Assembly (NCBI GenBank): GCA_026129095.1
Contig: JAHCIT010000002.1
Coordinates: 372,001-436,000, forward strand
Origin: Deltaproteobacteria bacterium
GTDB taxonomy: Bacteria > JAGRBM01 > JAHCIT01
DNA: 64,000 nucleotides
Direction: 5' to 3'
Made by a program: the position numbers and the translations under genes. Positions within the stretch are counted from its first letter, which is position 1; every line of letters begins with the position of its first letter. This document shows, one piece after another, positions 33,957 through 43,920 of this stretch. The notes below the pieces were generated by a model that was not told the origin of the DNA, ran no database searches, and saw nothing but the letters and a program-made list of their open reading frames with translations.

Positions 33957-34023
33957 GTATGAGCATCACCATGTGAATCCCTTAACTCCTCCTTCAATGG
34001 GAACGACGAGGCAACCTGAAACC

Positions 34024-34215
34024 ATGGGCACCGAGCCTTCCAAGGAACCCCGGCTGGCAACAGACCGGGATCACACGGAAACCATCGAACGAGTCCGCCG
34101 TGCGCTGGACGGACTGAGCTACGGCTCGGTGGAAATCACCGTACACGACGGACGGGTGGTACAGATCGAACGCAAGGAAAGAGTCCGCTTCAATGCAGGC
34201 CACAGCAAGAGCTGA
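34024..34215 (+). CDS. YezD-family (DUF2292) small protein
   Basis: From ATG 34024 the product has 63 residues and ends with the conserved block VRRALDGLSYGSVEITVHDG followed by RVVQIERKERVRF, which I recognise as the YezD/DUF2292 signature. Family members are 55-65 residues, often encoded next to sulfate or cysteine assimilation genes, as here. The exact role is unknown. Alternative in-frame starts (GTG 33973, ATG 33997) would add Pro/Thr-rich residues without family similarity. It is the first conventional gene of the sulfate operon, 116 nt before the porin. Confidence 0.8.
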   Translation: MGTEPSKEPRLATDRDHTETIERVRRALDGLSYGSVEITVHDGRVVQIERKERVRFNAGHSKS

Positions 34216-34244
34216 ACTGCAAGAACGCGCAAACAAAAAATAAA

Positions 34245-34271
34245 ACTCTCCGTCATCAACGGCAGGAGAGT
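34245..34271 (+). promoter_or_regulatory. Intergenic hairpin between yezD-like gene and porin
   Basis: ACTCTCC (34245-34251) and GGAGAGT (34265-34271) form a 7-bp stem, with an alternative inner pairing CCGT/ACGG. It is not followed by a T-run, so it may be an mRNA processing or stability element. Confidence 0.35.
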
Positions 34272-34331
34272 ATCCGTAAAAACGGCCGGACCACCGGAGG
34301 CTAGCGGGTAGAAATCAGGGAACTTTCATCA

Positions 34332-35710
34332 ATGCTAGCTTCGGCCAACAGACCCATACTCGCTGTTCTGGCGAGCATTTTCACAATCACCCAGATCCAG
34401 ACCTCATTGGCCAATGAGCCCGCCGCCACGACAGAGCGTATTGAGGCGCTGGACCAGAAGATCCGGATCATCGAGCGTCAGCGGGAGCTGGATGCAGAGA
34501 GCCAAAAAAACCTGAGGTGCATGTCACCGTTAGTGGAAAAGACGGTTTTTCGATCCGATCGACTGACGGCGATTACCGGCTACGCATCCGTGGCTACATT
34601 CAGGCCGATGCGCGCCATTTTGTGGAAGATGACGCCAACAAGGGAGTCAGTTCGTTCCTGCTCCGAAGAGTCCGGCCCATTATCGAGGGAACAGTGGCGA
34701 AGCATATCAAATTCCGCATAATGCCCGATTTCGCAGGCAGTCAGCTTTCCTTGCAGGACGCCTATATCGAACTGGACTACTTCAAGGCTGCGGTGCTTCG
34801 GGCCGGAAAGTTCAAGGCTCCGTTCGGACTTGAGCGGCTTCAAAGCGCAACCGCACTGATCTTTCCAGAACGGGCCTTCCCGACAGGTCTTGCTCCAAAC
34901 CGTGACATTGGTATCCAACTTGGGGGAGATATCGCCAAAGGCGCGTTGAACTATGCCGTCGGTATCTTTAACGGCGTCACTGACGGCGGCAGTGCAGATA
35001 TTGACACAAATGAGGACAAGGAGTTTACCGGCCGGGTATTCCTGTACCCATTCCGGTTAGTCGAGATCGAAGCGCTTAACGACGTGGGCGTCGGTTTCGC
35101 TGGCAGTTATGGCGACCAAAAGGGTTCCAATACTGCGCCAGGGCTGTCGATGCAGCGCTCTCCCGGACAGCTCACCATATTCCGCTATCTGGCAGGAAAT
35201 ACCCCGCCGGAACCTGTTGTCGCCAATGGTACCCGCTACCGTCTTTCACCGCAGGGTTATGCCTATGTAGGCCCGGTCGGCGTATTCGGTGAATACGTCT
35301 ACTCGTCACAAGAAGTTGTGACCGATTTCGGGAATCCCGCAACTCAACAACGTACATTCGGCCACCATGCCTGGCAGGCAGCGGCTTCTGTCGTACTGAC
35401 CGGTGAACGTGCATCCTACCAGGGCGTGAACCCCTCTAACCCATATGGAGCAGTTGAACTGACAGGGCGTGTTCATCAGCTCCGGATAGACAAAGACGTG
35501 TTTCCGGCATTTGCCAATCCAGTCGCCTCTATCTCCAAGGCAACGGCCTGGGGCGCAGGGCTGAACTGGTACATCAACCGCCATCTCCGGTATTCAACAT
35601 CCTACGAGCAAACCTTTTTCAAAGGTGGTGAAGCAGGTGTAGCCCCAGTTCCGTTCAGCAACCGCGAGAACGAAAAAGTCTGGTTTAACCGTGTACAGGT
35701 CTCATTCTGA
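34332..35710 (+). CDS. Phosphate-selective porin O/P-like outer-membrane protein, interrupted by a -1 frameshift
   Basis: Read in two frames. The first, from ATG 34332, has a signal peptide (ILAVLASIFTITQIQTSLA) and a short coiled coil (TERIEALDQKIRIIERQREL). The second, to TGA 35710, has the beta-barrel of the OprO/OprP family: GKDGFSIRSTDGDYRLRIRG, YIQADARHF, LLRRVRPIIEGTVAKHIKF, AVLRAGKFKAPFGLERLQS, and a final strand ending VWFNRVQVSF. A -1 shift at A AAA AAC (34505-34511) joins them into about 459 residues, the normal size. Without it the first frame stops at 34721. Its place between the YezD-like gene and sbp suggests an anion channel for sulfate. Confidence 0.75.
34505..34511 (+). other. 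Slippery heptamer A AAA AAC at frame junction
   Basis: In the upstream frame the codons are CAA AAA AAC, so the heptamer has the X-XXY-YYZ arrangement of -1 programmed frameshift sites. Four nt downstream, GGTG-catgt-CACC (34516-34528) can form a small hairpin, and GGGAG lies upstream near 34486-34490. The A7 run is also a simple spot for loss of one A. Confidence 0.5.
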
Positions 35711-35748
35711 TAGCAGCCGTCGTTTTACCCTAGAAAAGGAACCCCGAA

Positions 35749-36750
35749 ATGAAACTCAGCACTCTTTATAAGACCATAGTTGCAGCCATAGCATTCTTCA
35801 CCAGCAATGCGTACGCCCAGCAGGAGATCCTCAACGTCTCCTATGATCCTACGCGTGAGCTGTACCTGGAGTACAACGCCGAGTTCCAGAAATACTGGAA
35901 AAGCCAGGGGGGCGGGGACATCCGCATCCGGCAGTCGCACGGCGGCGCTGGCAAGCAGGCGCGGTCGGTCATCGATGGCCTGCAGGCCGACGTCGTGACG
36001 CTGGCGCTTTCATACGATATCGACGAGATCGCTGCAAAGGCCAAGCTGTTTCCAGCAGACTGGCAAAAGCGGCTCCCGCACAACAGTGCGCCTTACACGT
36101 CCACCATTGTGCTCCTCGTCCGCAAGGGGAACCCCAGGCAGATCAGGGACTGGGATGATCTGGTAAAACCCGGTGTGGGTGTCATCACGCCAAATCCGAA
36201 AACTTCCGGCGGTGCACGCTGGAACTATCTGGCCGCCTGGGAGTTCGCCCGCCGCAAGTATGGAAGCGATGAAAAGGCGAAAGAGTTCGTCGCCGCCCTC
36301 TACAGGAACGTACCGGTCCTCGATTCCGGCGCCAGGGGATCGACCACGACCTTTGTCCAGCGGGGCATTGGCGATGTATTCATCTCCTGGGAAAACGAGG
36401 CGTTTCTGGCCATCCGGGAGTTCGGTGCCGACAAACTGGAGATCGTGGCGCCGAGCGTCAGTATTCTCGCCGAGCCTCCGGTAACCGTGGTAGACCGGGT
36501 GGTAGACCGGAAGGGAACCCGGAAAGTCGCGGAAGCCTACCTGAACTACCTGTATTCGGACGTGGGCCAGGATCTCGCCGGAAAACACTTCTACCGCCCC
36601 CGCAGTGAACAGGCGGCGGCCAAATACGCTCACCAGTTTGTGAAGATTCCGCTGTTTACCATCGACGAGGCGTTCGGCGGATGGCAAAAGGCGCAGAAAG
36701 ACCATTTTGCCGACAACGGAACTTTCGACCAGATATACCTCAGAAAATGA
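35749..36750 (+). CDS. sbp: Sulfate ABC transporter, periplasmic binding protein
   Basis: Binds sulfate in the periplasm for the CysTWA importer. The 333-residue protein has a signal peptide (about 1-23, ending AYAQ) and the Sbp/CysP blocks [73 protein letters not shown], and [25 protein letters not shown] precedes ATG 35749. The next gene, cysT, overlaps its stop (ATGA), a strong sign of a single operon. Confidence 0.96.
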   Translation: MKLSTLYKTIVAAIAFFTSNAYAQQEILNVSYDPTRELYLEYNAEFQKYWKSQGGGDIRIRQSHGGAGKQARSVIDGLQADVVTLALSYDIDEIAAKAKLFPADWQKRLPHNSAPYTSTIVLLVRKGNPRQIRDWDDLVKPGVGVITPNPKTSGGARWNYLAAWEFARRKYGSDEKAKEFVAALYRNVPVLDSGARGSTTTFVQRGIGDVFISWENEAFLAIREFGADKLEIVAPSVSILAEPPVTVVDRVVDRKGTRKVAEAYLNYLYSDVGQDLAGKHFYRPRSEQAAAKYAHQFVKIPLFTIDEAFGGWQKAQKDHFADNGTFDQIYLRK

Positions 36751-37586
36751 CCGCAGCCTCAACACGATGGAAAGAGCGAAGCGTGATCCCCGGATTCGGG
36801 CTCACCATGGGTTTTACGATCCTGTACTTGAGCCTGATCGTGCTCGTGCCCCTTTCGACCGTTTTCCTGAAAACCGCGACTCTCAGCTGGAATACTTTTT
36901 CCGAAACGGTCTTTTCCGAGCGGGTCATCGCATCTTACAGGCTCACTTTCAGCACGGCCCTCGGTGCGGCCCTGCTGAACGCCCTGTTCGGAACCCTGGT
37001 CGCCTGGGTTCTGGTGCGGTACGAGTTCCCCGCAAAAAAGCTGGCCGATGCGATCGTAGACCTTCCATTCGCACTTCCGACGGCGGTCGCGGGCATCTCG
37101 CTCACAGCCATCTATTCGGCAAACGGCTGGATGGGCCGGCATCTGGAACCGCTCGGTATCAAGGTCGCCTTCGCGCCACTGGGCATCATGGTCGCCCTGA
37201 CCTTCATCGGCCTGCCATTCGTCGTGCGAACCGTTCAACCGGTTCTTCAGGATCTCGACACAGAGGTGGAAGAGGCCGCCTTAAGCCTGGGAGCGAACCG
37301 GCTGCAGACGTTCTGGCGAGTGATCCTCCCGGGCCTGTGGCCGCCGATCCTCACGGGTTTTGCGCTCAGTTTCGCCCGGGCACTTGGCGAATACGGTTCC
37401 GTGGTCTTTATCTCCGGCAACATGCCGATGAAAACCGAGATTACCGCACTTCTCATCATGACCAAGCTTGAGCAGTTCGAATACGCCGAGGCGACGGCCA
37501 TAGCGATGGTCATGCTGATTGCCTCGTTCGTCATGCTGCTGGTCATCAACCTGCTTCAGTGGTGGGCCGCCAACCGGCACGCTTGA
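36747..37586 (+). CDS. cysT: Sulfate ABC transporter permease CysT (CysU)
   Basis: Inner-membrane half of the sulfate channel. From ATG 36747, overlapping the sbp stop, the product has 279 residues with about six membrane helices. It has [20 protein letters not shown] and the permease EAA loop [20 protein letters not shown], which contacts the ATPase, then [20 protein letters not shown]. These match CysT more than CysW. The CysW gene starts 28 nt downstream. Confidence 0.95.
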   Translation: MTAASTRWKERSVIPGFGLTMGFTILYLSLIVLVPLSTVFLKTATLSWNTFSETVFSERVIASYRLTFSTALGAALLNALFGTLVAWVLVRYEFPAKKLADAIVDLPFALPTAVAGISLTAIYSANGWMGRHLEPLGIKVAFAPLGIMVALTFIGLPFVVRTVQPVLQDLDTEVEEAALSLGANRLQTFWRVILPGLWPPILTGFALSFARALGEYGSVVFISGNMPMKTEITALLIMTKLEQFEYAEATAIAMVMLIASFVMLLVINLLQWWAANRHA

Positions 37587-37614
37587 GGAAAGGGGAGCAC
37601 AGGGTAAGCTTGTC

Positions 37615-38520
37615 ATGGCAGGAACCGTATCACTGAAGCCCGTCATTTCCGGACACGTCCAGAGGCGGGCTGTCACGACTGAGCCACGTTGGGTGCGCTG
37701 GCTACTGACAGCTACTGCCATCGGATTTCTGCTGACGTTTCTGGTCCTTCCGCTGGTATCGGTTTTCTACGAGGCACTGGCGAAGGGACTGGAGACATAC
37801 GTTGAGGCCGTCCGCGAGCCGGATACCCTGTCGGCCATACGCCTGACACTCATGGCCGCCGGCATTGCTGTGCCGCTGAACATGGTCTTCGGGCTGTCCG
37901 CCGCGTGGGCCATCACCAAGTTCGAGTTCAGGGGCAAGAACATCCTGCTGACGCTGATCGATCTGCCGTTCGCCGTCTCGCCGGTGATCGCAGGTATGAT
38001 CTATGTGCTGCTGTTCGGTGCACAGGGGATCATCGGCCCCTGGCTGATCGAGCGGGACATCCAGATCATTTTTGCTGTGCCTGGCATCGTCCTGGCCACG
38101 GTATTCGTGACGTTCCCGTTCGTGGCGCGGGAACTGATCCCGCTCATGCAGGAGCAGGGAACCGACGAAGAGGAGGCGGCCATCGTGCTCGGCGCAAACG
38201 GCTGGCAGACGTTCTGGCGCGTGACGCTTCCGAACATCAAATGGGGACTTCTGTACGGCCTGATCCTGTGCAACTCGCGGGCCATGGGCGAATTCGGTGC
38301 AGTGAGCGTCGTCTCAGGACATATCCGGGGGGAAACGAATACGATTCCGCTTCACGTCGAAATCCTTTACAACGAATACAGCTTTGCCGCATCCTTTGCC
38401 GTGGCTTCGCTGCTGGCGGTGCTGGCACTGGTGACGCTTGTGGTGAAAAGCATCGTCGAATGGCGCCATCACCAGCAGATCACCGGGAACGGGCAGGACA
38501 TGCACGGGGAGGCCGCCTGA
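37615..38520 (+). CDS. cysW: Sulfate ABC transporter permease CysW
   Basis: Second permease subunit, 301 residues from ATG 37615. A charged N-terminal stretch precedes about six helices. Family blocks are [20 protein letters not shown], the EAA loop [20 protein letters not shown], and [19 protein letters not shown] with [15 protein letters not shown], typical of CysW. Its TGA overlaps the cysA ATG by 1 nt (TGATG), so the two are translationally coupled. Confidence 0.95.
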   Translation: MAGTVSLKPVISGHVQRRAVTTEPRWVRWLLTATAIGFLLTFLVLPLVSVFYEALAKGLETYVEAVREPDTLSAIRLTLMAAGIAVPLNMVFGLSAAWAITKFEFRGKNILLTLIDLPFAVSPVIAGMIYVLLFGAQGIIGPWLIERDIQIIFAVPGIVLATVFVTFPFVARELIPLMQEQGTDEEEAAIVLGANGWQTFWRVTLPNIKWGLLYGLILCNSRAMGEFGAVSVVSGHIRGETNTIPLHVEILYNEYSFAASFAVASLLAVLALVTLVVKSIVEWRHHQQITGNGQDMHGEAA

Positions 38521-39590
38521 TGAGCATCGAAATCCGGAACCTGACCAAGCGCTTTGGAAACTTCGTGGCTCTGGATGACGTCTCCGTTGACGTACCCAAC
38601 GGGGAACTCGTCGCCCTGCTGGGGCCTTCGGGGTCCGGAAAGACCACGCTGCTCCGTATCATTGCAGGGCTCGAGGCGGCAGATGGCGGCACGATCCACT
38701 TCCACGGCGAGGACGCCACGCAGCGCCATGCCCGGGAACGAGGAGTCGGCTTCGTGTTCCAGCACTATGCCCTGTTCAAGCACATGACGGTCTTCGAGAA
38801 CATCGCGTTCGGGCTGCGGGTGAAACCACGCAACGAACGGCCGCCGGAAGCCCGCATCCGCGAGCGCGTGGGCAACCTGCTCGAACTGATCCAGCTCCCG
38901 TGGATTACAGACCGCTATCCTTCACAGCTTTCCGGCGGACAGCGGCAGCGCGTGGCGCTCGCCCGTGCGCTGGCCGTGGAGCCGAAGGTACTTCTGCTCG
39001 ACGAGCCATTCGGCGCGCTGGATGCCAAGGTACGCAAGGAACTGCGCCGATGGCTCCGGCGGCTTCACGACGAAGTCCATGTGACCAGCGTGTTTGTCAC
39101 CCATGACCAGGAAGAAGCCCTCGAGGTCGCTGACCGGGTGGTGGTGATGAACGAGGGGAAAGTCGAACAGGTGGGCGCGCCTGACGAAGTGTATGCCCAT
39201 CCCGCCAATCCGTTCGTTTATAGCTTTCTCGGAAACGTCAATCTCTTCCATGGACGGTTCGAAGGTGACGCCGCCAGAATTGGCGATCTGCGAATCTCAA
39301 TGACCGGTTCCGGAGGGATAGACGGTGCAGCCGCCGTCGCGTACGTGCGCCCGCACGATATCGACGTCCGGCGTCAGGCAACGTCGCCCGCTGACATTGA
39401 AGCCGTGGTGAAATACGTCCGTGCCGTGGGTCCGGTGGTGCGGCTCGAACTCGAGCGCCGTGACGGCGGGGGTCTAGTGGATGCCGAACTCTCCCATGAC
39501 CGCTACCGGGAGGTCCAGGCACGCGAGGGCGATACCGTTTTCGTGGGTGTCCGGAATCCCAGGGTATTCGCCGAGGACTTTACGATCTAA
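38520..39590 (+). CDS. cysA: Sulfate/thiosulfate import ATP-binding protein CysA
   Basis: Energises sulfate import. The 356-residue ATPase has Walker [15 protein letters not shown]-loop [15 protein letters not shown] signature [16 protein letters not shown], Walker [14 protein letters not shown] and the H-loop [13 protein letters not shown]-terminal TOBE-like region begins near residue 235 ([17 protein letters not shown]), as in CysA. The last 4 nt overlap the convergent MoxR gene. This closes the operon, which contains no thiosulfate-specific cysP or O-acetylserine lyase. Confidence 0.96.
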   Translation: MSIEIRNLTKRFGNFVALDDVSVDVPNGELVALLGPSGSGKTTLLRIIAGLEAADGGTIHFHGEDATQRHARERGVGFVFQHYALFKHMTVFENIAFGLRVKPRNERPPEARIRERVGNLLELIQLPWITDRYPSQLSGGQRQRVALARALAVEPKVLLLDEPFGALDAKVRKELRRWLRRLHDEVHVTSVFVTHDQEEALEVADRVVVMNEGKVEQVGAPDEVYAHPANPFVYSFLGNVNLFHGRFEGDAARIGDLRISMTGSGGIDGAAAVAYVRPHDIDVRRQATSPADIEAVVKYVRAVGPVVRLELERRDGGGLVDAELSHDRYREVQAREGDTVFVGVRNPRVFAEDFTI

Positions 39591-40411
39591 TAGCCGCTCG
39601 CCTTGCCGTTCTGGACCACCTGCTGGTCCTGCTGCTTCTTGAGCAGTACCCCAAGATAGGGAAAGTCTTTCTCAAGGTCGCCAGGATTGAGACCACCCCG
39701 CACCAGGCACTGAAGCCAGTCGATCAGCTCGCTGGTCGAGGGTTTTTTCCGGAGATTGGCGAGATCGCGAATTTCGTAAAACCGCCTCAGGGCGGCGTCG
39801 AGGAGCTTTTTCTCAATTCCAGGATGATGAAGGCGGACGATCTCCTCCATGAGCGGCGGCTCCGGAAACGCGATATAGTGAAACACACAGCGGCGCAGGA
39901 AGGCGTCAGGGAGTTCCTTCTCGGCGTTCGATGTGATGATGACGATGGGCCTGACCTTCGCCTGGATGCGCTCGCCCGTCTCGGGAATGTCGAATGACAT
40001 TTCATCGAGTTCCTGAAGGAGGTCGTTGGGGAACTCCAGCTCCGCCTTGTCAATCTCGTCAATCAGCAGGACCGACTGCTCATGGCTGGCGAACGCCTGG
40101 CCGAGCGGTCCCAGCTTGATGTACTGGCGGATGTCGCGGATATCCCGGTCCCCGAAGCGGGAATCGTTCAGCCGTGCCACCGTGTCGTAGGTGTAAAGTC
40201 CCTCGCGGGCCTTCGACGTGCTCTTGATGTTCCAGACGAAAAATGGCTTTCCAAGCGATCTGGCAACTTCATGGGCAAGCTGCGTTTTTCCCGTGCCGGG
40301 CTCACCCTTGATGAGCAGCGGGCGCCCTAGCACCACCGCCACATCCACAATGGCCGATAGCTCCGTGCTCGCCACATACCGTTCCGTACTTCCAAAAGCC
40401 GGTTTTTTCAT
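39587..40411 (-). CDS. MoxR-family AAA+ ATPase
   Basis: MoxR ATPases act as chaperones with a VWA partner. The 274-residue protein has Walker [21 protein letters not shown] (about 33-52), Walker [21 protein letters not shown], sensor 1 [20 protein letters not shown] and the sensor 2 region in the C-terminal helical part ([19 protein letters not shown]). Length and motifs fit the small MoxR subgroup that pairs with CoxE-like proteins. The likely partner at 31600-32772 is about 7 kb away, with phosphofructokinase and the sulfate operon between them. Confidence 0.92.
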   Translation of the reverse strand: MKKPAFGSTERYVASTELSAIVDVAVVLGRPLLIKGEPGTGKTQLAHEVARSLGKPFFVWNIKSTSKAREGLYTYDTVARLNDSRFGDRDIRDIRQYIKLGPLGQAFASHEQSVLLIDEIDKAELEFPNDLLQELDEMSFDIPETGERIQAKVRPIVIITSNAEKELPDAFLRRCVFHYIAFPEPPLMEEIVRLHHPGIEKKLLDAALRRFYEIRDLANLRKKPSTSELIDWLQCLVRGGLNPGDLEKDFPYLGVLLKKQQDQQVVQNGKASGY

Positions 40412-40461
40412 AGGCCTATTCCCCTAGCAGATGAAGGGCTGGGGAAGCTACCCGGGACACG

Positions 40462-42849
40462 TTACTCCGGCCGGCGGCGTGCGGCGAAAATGGCGATAGC
40501 CATTGCCACGAGCACCGACACGGCGGATACCGCAGCCCCGGTCAGCAGTCCGGGGGTCTGGTACCGGAACCGGACGATGGTTTCCCCAGCCTCCAGCATG
40601 ACACCCTGATTCGCATGGTTGACCGGCAGGATGTCCACCGGCACTTCGGCTCCGCCGGGCAAAATCCGGTTCGCCGTCCAGCCCCGCATGTAGGTTTCAC
40701 GTAATACCAAAAGTCCCGGCTCTGCCTGCCGCATGCGGATATCGTAACGCTCGGGAGACCATTCCAGGATATCACAGGCTTCCGGCACGGTTTCACGGTG
40801 GCCGTCAGCGCCAAAAGGGCCCAAGGCTATACGGTCAAAATCCCATCCGGCGCCATGATCAGCAGCAGCGAGACGATCCACCACCTGACGTCCGTCCGGT
40901 ATCTGAATCCATTCCCGGGGACATATCACCCGCGCCGGATTTCCCCTGGACCAGAAGATGATCTGACTCCCCGCCTGAAACGCCGGCTGGAAGCTTCTGA
41001 GCCCGCTCCTGTCTTCCTGCGGATAGATCCGGGCCAAGGTTCCCTGCAGCACTTCATAGCGGTCAGACCACAGCTCCCGCGACAGTTCGACCAGACGCCT
41101 GCTGACCAGCGAATTGATGGTGTACGGAGAGCTGAACCCATAAAGCGAGCCGAACTCGTAGTGTATGGTTTCCCGGTCCTGGTGCTCGAAGGAGCGCATG
41201 GTAAAGCTGGGGCCGGGCGGAACCCCCGCAAGAACACCTGGCAGTGCAATCCGCGGCGGGACCACCGGTTTTCCGGCGGATGAATACTGCGCGAGAATAT
41301 GGGCAAACTGGACCGGCACGGACCGGAAGTCTGACCGGCTCCGGGTGAAGTTCACCAGACTGGTTCCATGGGCCAGCAAGTCAGCGGCTATAACGAGAAC
41401 GAGAACGCCAGCGTACCGTGGCTGCCGGGATAAAAGGAACAGAAGCACGGCCAGTGTAACCAGCACTATTGCCCCGTGGGTGACCGAACCCCATACGACG
41501 GTTTCAACTGAAGAATCTATTGCCGGGATCCATGCCTGAAATACCGCCAGCCAGTCCGTCAGCACGAGCACGGCGAAAAGGATCACCATCACGGCCGCCG
41601 CATATACCAGCCACCGCCGGATGCGAAGCGACGATTCCAGAACTGCCTGCAGGCCAAGCGCGGCCAGAATCGCCATGCCGAAGGTGAACCACGGAAGGGC
41701 CCGTTCGGGATTCCGGAACCGGTCCCATCCGGGAACAAACTGATAAAAAAACCTGTAAAGATCGGCCGGTGCATGGGGTCCCATGCACAGCCATCCGCCA
41801 AGCACCGTAACAGCGGCGGCGAACCAGAAAAGGGTTCTGAACCGGCGAGATACCCGCAGGCCGAGGACAGCCAGGGAAACCGATGCTGCGCCCAGATATC
41901 CACTGGCAAAATACAGGGTCCCATAGGGCGGTTCGATCAGGCGCACGGGCCAGATCGTGTTGGAATCCCCAAGATCGTGCCCCCATATTCCAGGCAGCAC
42001 GAGATCCAGCCACCGGAACCAGGGACGAGCGCCGGCGCTGGCAAGTGCAAGGCTGAATCCGGACTGCCCACGGGCCGCTTCGGGAACCACCAGAGCGACC
42101 GGGAACCACTGGACCGCCGAGATGCAGACCGCCACGACCAAGAGGCCAGTGACCAAAGCGATTGCCCGGAGCGGTCTGGAGCCATTCCAGCCGCCCCCTC
42201 CGGCGGCGGCATCCGGGCTACGCCATGTCAGGACAAAAATGGCCGCCATGCCCGCATTCAGGATAAAGGTCTGGGGATCCGCCGCCAGCATTGCCAGCGT
42301 GCCGGTTGCCACCATCAGAAGAATGGCGCCGGCAGATCGAAAGCCGGAAGCAAGAGTCCGGCTCACTCCAAGCAGGAACCAGGGCATCCATGACTGGGCA
42401 AAAAGAAACTGGCCGAGGCAGGTACCCGTCAGGAATGTCCCCGAACAGGCGAGAACAAGGGCGCCCACCAGTGAGGCCTTACGGCGAAGACCAAGCGCCA
42501 GCAGAAGACAGGCCATTCCCCAGCCGGCAACAACCAGATGGGCGAACACCAGCAGATTGAAGGCACTGACAGAATCGGACGCGGCCAGCGTCAGCAGCTT
42601 TGGAAAGTAAAACACCCCCTGCACGGGATCGGCGGCAAAGGGAATGCCAGCCCCGGCATACGGGTTCCACAGGGGAAACTCTCCGGCCGACATCCGGCCA
42701 TGCCAATAGTGAAAATTGGGAATGAAGTTGACACCGTTGTCCCGGCTGAACAGCGACCGGCCTTCCACAAAGAACGGTCCGAACAGGATGCCGATAACGA
42801 TTGCAATACACGCCAGCGGCAGCACCGACCGTCGCAGAATGGTAGTCAT
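40462..42849 (-). CDS. YfhO-like multi-spanning membrane protein
   Basis: A 795-residue protein with an N-terminal helix, then GEFPLWNPYAGAGIPFAADP with VQGVFYFPKLL, which is the typical first loop of YfhO-like/GT-C type proteins. It has at least ten further membrane helices up to about residue 500, and a large C-terminal periplasmic beta-rich domain closed by a last helix (LLTGAAVSAVSVLVAMAIAI). In Bacillus, YfhO takes part in glycosylation of lipoteichoic acid. A role in glycan or lipid decoration is plausible here but not shown. The gene stands alone, between MoxR and a lipocalin-like protein gene. Confidence 0.78.
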   Translation of the reverse strand: MTTILRRSVLPLACIAIVIGILFGPFFVEGRSLFSRDNGVNFIPNFHYWHGRMSAGEFPLWNPYAGAGIPFAADPVQGVFYFPKLLTLAASDSVSAFNLLVFAHLVVAGWGMACLLLALGLRRKASLVGALVLACSGTFLTGTCLGQFLFAQSWMPWFLLGVSRTLASGFRSAGAILLMVATGTLAMLAADPQTFILNAGMAAIFVLTWRSPDAAAGGGGWNGSRPLRAIALVTGLLVVAVCISAVQWFPVALVVPEAARGQSGFSLALASAGARPWFRWLDLVLPGIWGHDLGDSNTIWPVRLIEPPYGTLYFASGYLGAASVSLAVLGLRVSRRFRTLFWFAAAVTVLGGWLCMGPHAPADLYRFFYQFVPGWDRFRNPERALPWFTFGMAILAALGLQAVLESSLRIRRWLVYAAAVMVILFAVLVLTDWLAVFQAWIPAIDSSVETVVWGSVTHGAIVLVTLAVLLFLLSRQPRYAGVLVLVIAADLLAHGTSLVNFTRSRSDFRSVPVQFAHILAQYSSAGKPVVPPRIALPGVLAGVPPGPSFTMRSFEHQDRETIHYEFGSLYGFSSPYTINSLVSRRLVELSRELWSDRYEVLQGTLARIYPQEDRSGLRSFQPAFQAGSQIIFWSRGNPARVICPREWIQIPDGRQVVDRLAAADHGAGWDFDRIALGPFGADGHRETVPEACDILEWSPERYDIRMRQAEPGLLVLRETYMRGWTANRILPGGAEVPVDILPVNHANQGVMLEAGETIVRFRYQTPGLLTGAAVSAVSVLVAMAIAIFAARRRPE

Positions 42850-42888
42850 GGATTCTTCCGGTGATCCCGGTGGAAAGCCAGTCAGTCT

Positions 42889-43896
42889 TTATACCCGCAT
42901 CTTCACGCCGTGGTCCGTGTCATGCGTGGCGACTTCAAGAGCGGAAGCATGGGAACTCGCCAGTTCCACAATCTTCTTTCCACGTTCGGTCAGCGTCAGT
43001 TCGCAGTGGGCGATCTTGGAATTGAGACAATGCGTAAGCGGACCCTTTGGATTGTGGTAATACAAACCGACCATATCGTCCTTGGAAGACTGCATGTAAC
43101 CCTTCAGCCGGTACTCTTTTGCCTCCACGTCAAAGGTCCACCGGTTTGTCTCGATCCGGCAGCCGGGCGAAATCGTCCCCTTGAGCGAGAGCATCGGATA
43201 GTTTTTCCCCCTGTAACGGAGAAACAGACGCGTCACCGGCGGAGTCCACAAGGGGCCAAGCTTCAGCTTTCCGGTAAAACCCTCAAAAAAAGTGTCGTCT
43301 TCGCCACTATCCCACAGCGAGCAATGGCCCCAGGCGTAAAGGTCCGTGTGCTTGCTCCCCCAGTTGTGACCCTGCATTCCTTTCCAGCCAGACACGTCGA
43401 GCCGCCGTCCGTTGGCCTCAATCCAGCCACGGAACCGGGTGTCCGGATAGGGCGAAAGCGCTTTCGATGAGGGCACCTTCGTCTGGTAAAGTTTCTCGTT
43501 CGGAAAATGGTGAAACGTCTCCCCCACCGGATCGAAGGCGAGATCCCAGTGAATGCGGTTATCGCCGGTCTTCGCGCCGCCACGAGTAAGGCCGGTCGTA
43601 AACGTGCTGTCACCGAACCGGATACCGACCTTGCTCCGGCCAAGCTCGCAGCTTCCGACCGGATATGACTCCTTTACAGCCACATGGTCATGCGTCTTGC
43701 CGTCAAAGACGATGGCCCAGACATCCGCCGTGGCCTTTTCAGGCCGCCCGTCGGGCTGGAAGATCGTGAACTTGAGCCACCAAGCAACCGGTTCGACGGG
43801 ATGATTGCCCTTGAGGAAGTAACTCTCCACATGTCCCGCATCGCTGGAAGGATCGTACCGGACCAGGTTGTCTATTTCGTTCTGAGTCATCGGCAT
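42889..43896 (-). CDS. CrtC/AttH-like (lipocalin-fold) protein
   Basis: A 335-residue protein without a signal peptide. ESYFLKGNHPVEPVAWWLKF near the start, the central GWKGMQGHNWGSKHTDLYAW followed by GHCSLWD, and the alternating strands of the second half resemble hydroxyneurosporene synthase/AttH and tocopherol-cyclase-like two-lipocalin proteins. These often act on isoprenoid or other lipophilic substrates. I cannot place it in one family. ATG 43896 and the in-frame ATG two codons later are both possible. It is preceded by a TPR protein gene on the same strand. Confidence 0.65.
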   Translation of the reverse strand: MPMTQNEIDNLVRYDPSSDAGHVESYFLKGNHPVEPVAWWLKFTIFQPDGRPEKATADVWAIVFDGKTHDHVAVKESYPVGSCELGRSKVGIRFGDSTFTTGLTRGGAKTGDNRIHWDLAFDPVGETFHHFPNEKLYQTKVPSSKALSPYPDTRFRGWIEANGRRLDVSGWKGMQGHNWGSKHTDLYAWGHCSLWDSGEDDTFFEGFTGKLKLGPLWTPPVTRLFLRYRGKNYPMLSLKGTISPGCRIETNRWTFDVEAKEYRLKGYMQSSKDDMVGLYYHNPKGPLTHCLNSKIAHCELTLTERGKKIVELASSHASALEVATHDTDHGVKMRV

Positions 43897-43920
43897 AAGA
43901 TCCCCTCCGGCGACGGCCTT

